Assembly (NCBI GenBank): GCA_020697475.1
Contig: JAJFMO010000115.1
Location: 1 to 8,561, forward strand
Origin: Paenibacillaceae bacterium
GTDB lineage: Bacteria > Bacillota > Bacilli > Paenibacillales > NBRC-103111
DNA length: 8,561 nucleotides
Reading direction: 5' to 3'
Of this stretch, positions 6,406 to 8,561 are shown one piece after another. The notes beneath the pieces were generated by a model. It did not search any database and was not told where the DNA came from. It worked only from the letters and a program-made list of their open reading frames with translations. The translations under genes were made by a program, and so were the position numbers. Each line of letters opens with the position of its first letter. Position 1 is the stretch's first letter.

Positions 6406-7913
6406 CCTGCATCCCCCGGGAATCCTCTCGGATCTTCTTGGAACGGAGTCACGTCGGAAGTCCGAATGTACCAATCGAGCATGCGCGACTCTAAGTTCGA
6501 TCGCACCTCTGCGTATCGTGAGTCCCCGTAGACGTTGTTCAGTTCTTGCGGGTCGGCCTGCAAATCGTACAGCTCGCTTACCCCGTCTACACGACGCACC
6601 AGCTTGTGCGTCAGTGTGCGGATCATCGTCGCCCGGCAAACGCTGAGCGGCTGCTCCTGTTGCTGAAGGCCTTTGGGCCAGTACACATGGTTGGTGTTGC
6701 GGGTATTGGTCGACTCGCGCAACGAACTGCCTTCGAAGCAATGCGGCTCGCGCACGTCGTAGCCTCCTTCGGCGAACACCGCCCGTTCTGCATCTCCCGG
6801 CGCGCCGTGCAGCTGTTGTGTCAGCGAGCGCGCGAAATGAGAATGCTCGGCTTTCAATCCGGCGAGATCGAGCACCGTGGCCATGATGTCGAACAGCTCC
6901 ACCTGTTCGGGCACAACGTGACCGGCTGAGTTGCCCGGCGTGCGGATGATCAGCGGCACATGGGTCAACGTATCGTCAAGACCGCTCGGCCATTTCTCCA
7001 CCAAGCCGTAATCGCCTGCCCAGTCACCGTGATCGGCCGCAAAAATGACGGTCGTATTGTCCGCCAGACCTGTCTGCTCCAACGTCTCCAGCAATTGCCC
7101 CAGCATCCAGTCGGAATAGCTGATCGCGCCCAGGTAGACCGCCTGGATTTGGCGCATCAGCCGCTCCGGCTCTTCGTCCAGATGCCTATACTCGCGGATC
7201 AGCCGGTAGAAGTCCGGCTTGTTGTTAAGCCCGTGCGGCCGTAGCGGCGGCAGCTTGTCCGGATCGTACATGCTGTGGAACGGCTCCGGCGCATGATACG
7301 GCGGATGCGGGACGGACAGCGGCAAATAAAGCATGAACGGCGGGTCATCTTCGCGCCGCGACTGAAGGAAGTCAATGCCCCGCTGAACCTTCGGCATGTC
7401 GCCGGTTCGATGCAGATCGTTGCCGGTTGAGTTGCGCAAGAAAGAATAGAGCGGCGGTTCCGGCTTGTCCTCGGCATTTCGTTCCCCGCGGCCATGGCCA
7501 TCTCCGCGACCCGCTCGCGTCGGGCCGCCCGCTTGCGCCCCGGCCTTTGCCGACACGTTATATTGATCCACCGCGATCGGGAAGTATTCCGGCGAGTACA
7601 GGTCGTTCTTTCCGTGCCACTCGATATGGTAGCCCGCTTCCTTCAAATAACGGAACATACTCGGCTCATGCGGCCGCAGCAAGTGCCACAACGTGCGATG
7701 CCCGCTCACATGCGGATACCAGCCTGTCATCAAGCTCGCCCTCGACGGCGTGCAGACCGTATGCTGTACATGGCATTGCTCGAAACGTACGCCTTGCCCT
7801 GCCAGTCGATCGATGTTCGGAGTCTGTACGACGGGATGGCCATAGCAAGCAAGACTTTCCGCCCGCATTTCATCAGCAAAGAAGAACACGAAATTCATTT
7901 TTTTGTCCGACAA
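6402..7913 (-). CDS. Type I (formylglycine) sulfatase, cytoplasmic
   Basis: A 503-residue sulfate-ester hydrolase of the alkaline phosphatase fold. The sulfatase signature CTPSRASLMTGWYPHVSG starts at C54, the cysteine that a maturase must convert to formylglycine. R58 is the paired arginine. Metal ligands fit D14-E15 (FFADEMR) and D294-H295 (AADHGDW). K102, H203 and K307 are candidates for the conserved sulfate-binding lysines and histidine. The usual C-terminal ELYDLQADPQELNNVYGD is present. There is no signal peptide, so the enzyme should act inside the cell. Residues about 121-154 are a glycine/arginine-rich stretch that looks like an inserted loop. The start is TTG at 7911-7913, with GGGAG nine bases upstream; ATG at codon 6 is the alternative. 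It overlaps thyA by four bases. No maturase gene is in the window. The substrate is unknown. Confidence 0.92.
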   Translation of the reverse strand: MSDKKMNFVFFFADEMRAESLACYGHPVVQTPNIDRLAGQGVRFEQCHVQHTVCTPSRASLMTGWYPHVSGHRTLWHLLRPHEPSMFRYLKEAGYHIEWHGKNDLYSPEYFPIAVDQYNVSAKAGAQAGGPTRAGRGDGHGRGERNAEDKPEPPLYSFLRNSTGNDLHRTGDMPKVQRGIDFLQSRREDDPPFMLYLPLSVPHPPYHAPEPFHSMYDPDKLPPLRPHGLNNKPDFYRLIREYRHLDEEPERLMRQIQAVYLGAISYSDWMLGQLLETLEQTGLADNTTVIFAADHGDWAGDYGLVEKWPSGLDDTLTHVPLIIRTPGNSAGHVVPEQVELFDIMATVLDLAGLKAEHSHFARSLTQQLHGAPGDAERAVFAEGGYDVREPHCFEGSSLRESTNTRNTNHVYWPKGLQQQEQPLSVCRATMIRTLTHKLVRRVDGVSELYDLQADPQELNNVYGDSRYAEVRSNLESRMLDWYIRTSDVTPFQEDPRGFPGDAG

Positions 7914-7922
7914 TCCGCTTCT

Positions 7923-7927
7923 CTCCC
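7923..7927 (-). promoter_or_regulatory. Ribosome binding site supporting the TTG start of the sulfatase
   Basis: GGGAG on the minus strand lies nine bases before TTG at 7911-7913. The in-frame ATG five codons later has no purine-rich site at a suitable distance. The TTG is therefore preferred, with modest confidence. Confidence 0.5.
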
Positions 7928-7938
7928 ATTCCTAGGGT

Positions 7939-7967
7939 TTTGTCCATCAAGATATCTACCCTAATAC
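7939..7967 (+). promoter_or_regulatory. psd: Candidate promoter for psd
   Basis: TTTGTC (7939-7944) and TAATAC (7962-7967) are 17 bases apart, which would leave a leader of about 80 bases before psd. A second candidate, closer to the gene, is TTGTAA (7989-7994) with TATCGT (8012-8017), also at 17 bases. Both are only moderate matches to consensus. Confidence 0.35.
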
Positions 7968-8015
7968 TATACCGCTTTTTTTATTGCTTTGTAACTGGTT
8001 CTGTGTCAAGATATC
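7947..8015 (+). repeat. Pair of 10-base direct repeats (TCAAGATATC) in the divergent intergenic region
   Basis: TCAAGATATC occurs at 7947-7956 and again at 8006-8015, 59 bases apart from start to start, with the palindrome GATATC in each. The two copies flank the candidate sulfatase promoter, and the right copy overlaps the minus-strand TTGACA. They could be binding sites of a shared regulator, but two copies of a 10-mer may also be chance. Confidence 0.4.
7966..7994 (-). promoter_or_regulatory. Candidate promoter for the sulfatase-thyA-folA run
   Basis: On the minus strand TTACAA (7989-7994) and TATAGT (7966-7971) are 17 bases apart; the -10 is a five of six match and the -35 is weak. An alternative uses a perfect TTGACA (8004-8009) with AATAAA (7980-7985) at 18 bases. 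Either would drive the sulfatase and the genes behind it. The two strands' candidate promoters overlap, so divergent transcription may compete. Confidence 0.4.
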
Positions 8016-8054
8016 GTTAAATGAGACATGCCAAGGAACAGGTGGAGTATCTAT

Positions 8055-8561
8055 ATGTTTGAACGTTCGTTTCGGCTGTTAACCGAACTGTCTTCGCGCA
8101 AGTGGGTGTCGAAGCTGGCGGGCAGGTTCGCCAAGTCCAGGTTAAGTCGAAGGTTTATTCCGCGATTTGTGAAAACCTATGGGATTGACTGGCAGGAAGC
8201 GGAGAAGCCGTTGAATGAATATGAAACTTTGAATGAATTTTTTACAAGGAAGTTGAAGCGGGGGGGACGGCCGGTTCATGCCGACACCAACGCCGTTGTG
8301 AGCCCCGTGGACGGGCTGATCACCGGAATGGGCAACATCGAATCCGGGCGAATGCTGAATATTAAAGGTCAGGATTACACAGTCGAAGCGCTGTTGAACG
8401 GGTCCCCGCGGACCGTCAATTATTTGAACGGATTTTATTATGTACTGTACTTGAGTCCGAAAGATTATCATCGCATTCATTCGCCGGTGTCGGGCAAAAT
8501 CATCGAGAAAGAGTACATCCCCGGCAGAGTATACCCTGTCAACGATTTTGGTTTGCGTCAT
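8055..8561 (+). CDS. psd: Phosphatidylserine decarboxylase proenzyme, N-terminal 169 codons (runs off the right edge)
   Basis: The frame opens with ATG at 8055-8057, seven bases after GGTGGAG, and stays open to the window end. The enzyme decarboxylates phosphatidylserine to phosphatidylethanolamine at the membrane. Visible family features are the LNEYETLNEFFTRKLK region at 53-68, VVSPVDGLI with catalytic D86, the NIKGQDYTVEALL block at 102-114, and YYVLYLSPKDYHRIHSPVSG with H139 and H142, followed by IPGRVYPVN. The C-terminal Gly-Ser site, where the proenzyme cuts itself to form the pyruvoyl group, would lie beyond the window. The gene is divergent from the sulfatase gene and begins a plus-strand unit. 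The N-terminus is basic and amphipathic, which fits membrane association. Confidence 0.94.
   Translation, partial: MFERSFRLLTELSSRKWVSKLAGRFAKSRLSRRFIPRFVKTYGIDWQEAEKPLNEYETLNEFFTRKLKRGGRPVHADTNAVVSPVDGLITGMGNIESGRMLNIKGQDYTVEALLNGSPRTVNYLNGFYYVLYLSPKDYHRIHSPVSGKIIEKEYIPGRVYPVNDFGLRH

Noticed and set aside
6406..6741. N-terminal extension of ThyA by 112 codons
   Set aside because: It is antisense-free but out-of-frame reading of the sulfatase 3' end, with arginine-rich low-complexity sequence; the shorter protein has exactly the family length and its own ribosome binding site.
7427..8020. Plus-strand open frame of 197 codons opposite the sulfatase start
   Set aside because: The translation has no recognisable domain, is rich in Arg, Ser and Pro as expected for antisense of a GC-rich gene, and crosses the promoter region.
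7914..8054. Riboswitch or T-box in the divergent intergenic region
   Set aside because: Only 141 bases, with no conserved riboswitch or T-box motif and no terminator/antiterminator pair visible on either strand.
8142..8561. Minus-strand open frame of 139 codons at the right edge
   Set aside because: It is the antisense shadow of psd, whose plus-strand translation matches the family over its whole length.

Overview
The window looks like the chromosome of a moderately GC-rich Gram-positive of the Paenibacillaceae type (Paenibacillus/Cohnella-like). This is inferred from strong AAGGAGG-type ribosome binding sites, frequent GTG and TTG starts, the protein types and the gene style. It was not established by any search. 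Nine complete genes and one fragment lie on the minus strand, and one partial gene lies on the plus strand. There are no RNA genes, insertion sequences, CRISPR arrays or phage genes.

Reading the minus strand from right to left: a cytoplasmic type I sulfatase (TTG start at 7913) overlaps thyA (thymidylate synthase) by an ATGA. Then come folA (dihydrofolate reductase) and a DUF6157 protein two bases downstream of folA. Together thyA and folA form the dTMP/tetrahydrofolate cycle. Only 31 bases later a sugar-alcohol catabolic set begins: a zinc polyol dehydrogenase, a ROK fructokinase, a second (sorbitol-type) zinc polyol dehydrogenase and a HAD phosphatase of the beta-phosphoglucomutase type. 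Three of the genes in this set are joined by overlaps. No terminator is visible from 7913 down to 996, so all eight genes could be on one transcript, although internal promoters cannot be excluded.

The run ends in a hairpin terminator at 942-971. It is followed at once by a separately promoted GntR/UTRA regulator gene. That promoter is very good (TTGACT, 17 bases, TACTAT), and a perfect 14-base palindrome overlaps its -10, which strongly suggests autoregulation. The likely logic is that polyols are oxidised to ketoses, phosphorylated by the kinase, and sensed as sugar phosphates by the UTRA regulator. No transporter is present, so the substrate cannot be fixed.

At the left edge the first 16 codons of a probable beta-carbonic anhydrase run off the window. 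At the right edge, across a 141-base divergent intergenic region with a 10-base direct repeat, the N-terminal 169 codons of phosphatidylserine decarboxylase (psd) run off on the plus strand.

No wholly new system is evident. The best leads are the compact terminator/promoter/operator unit of the regulator, the DUF6157 gene coupled to folA, and the unusual sulfatase-thyA-folA-polyol gene run.
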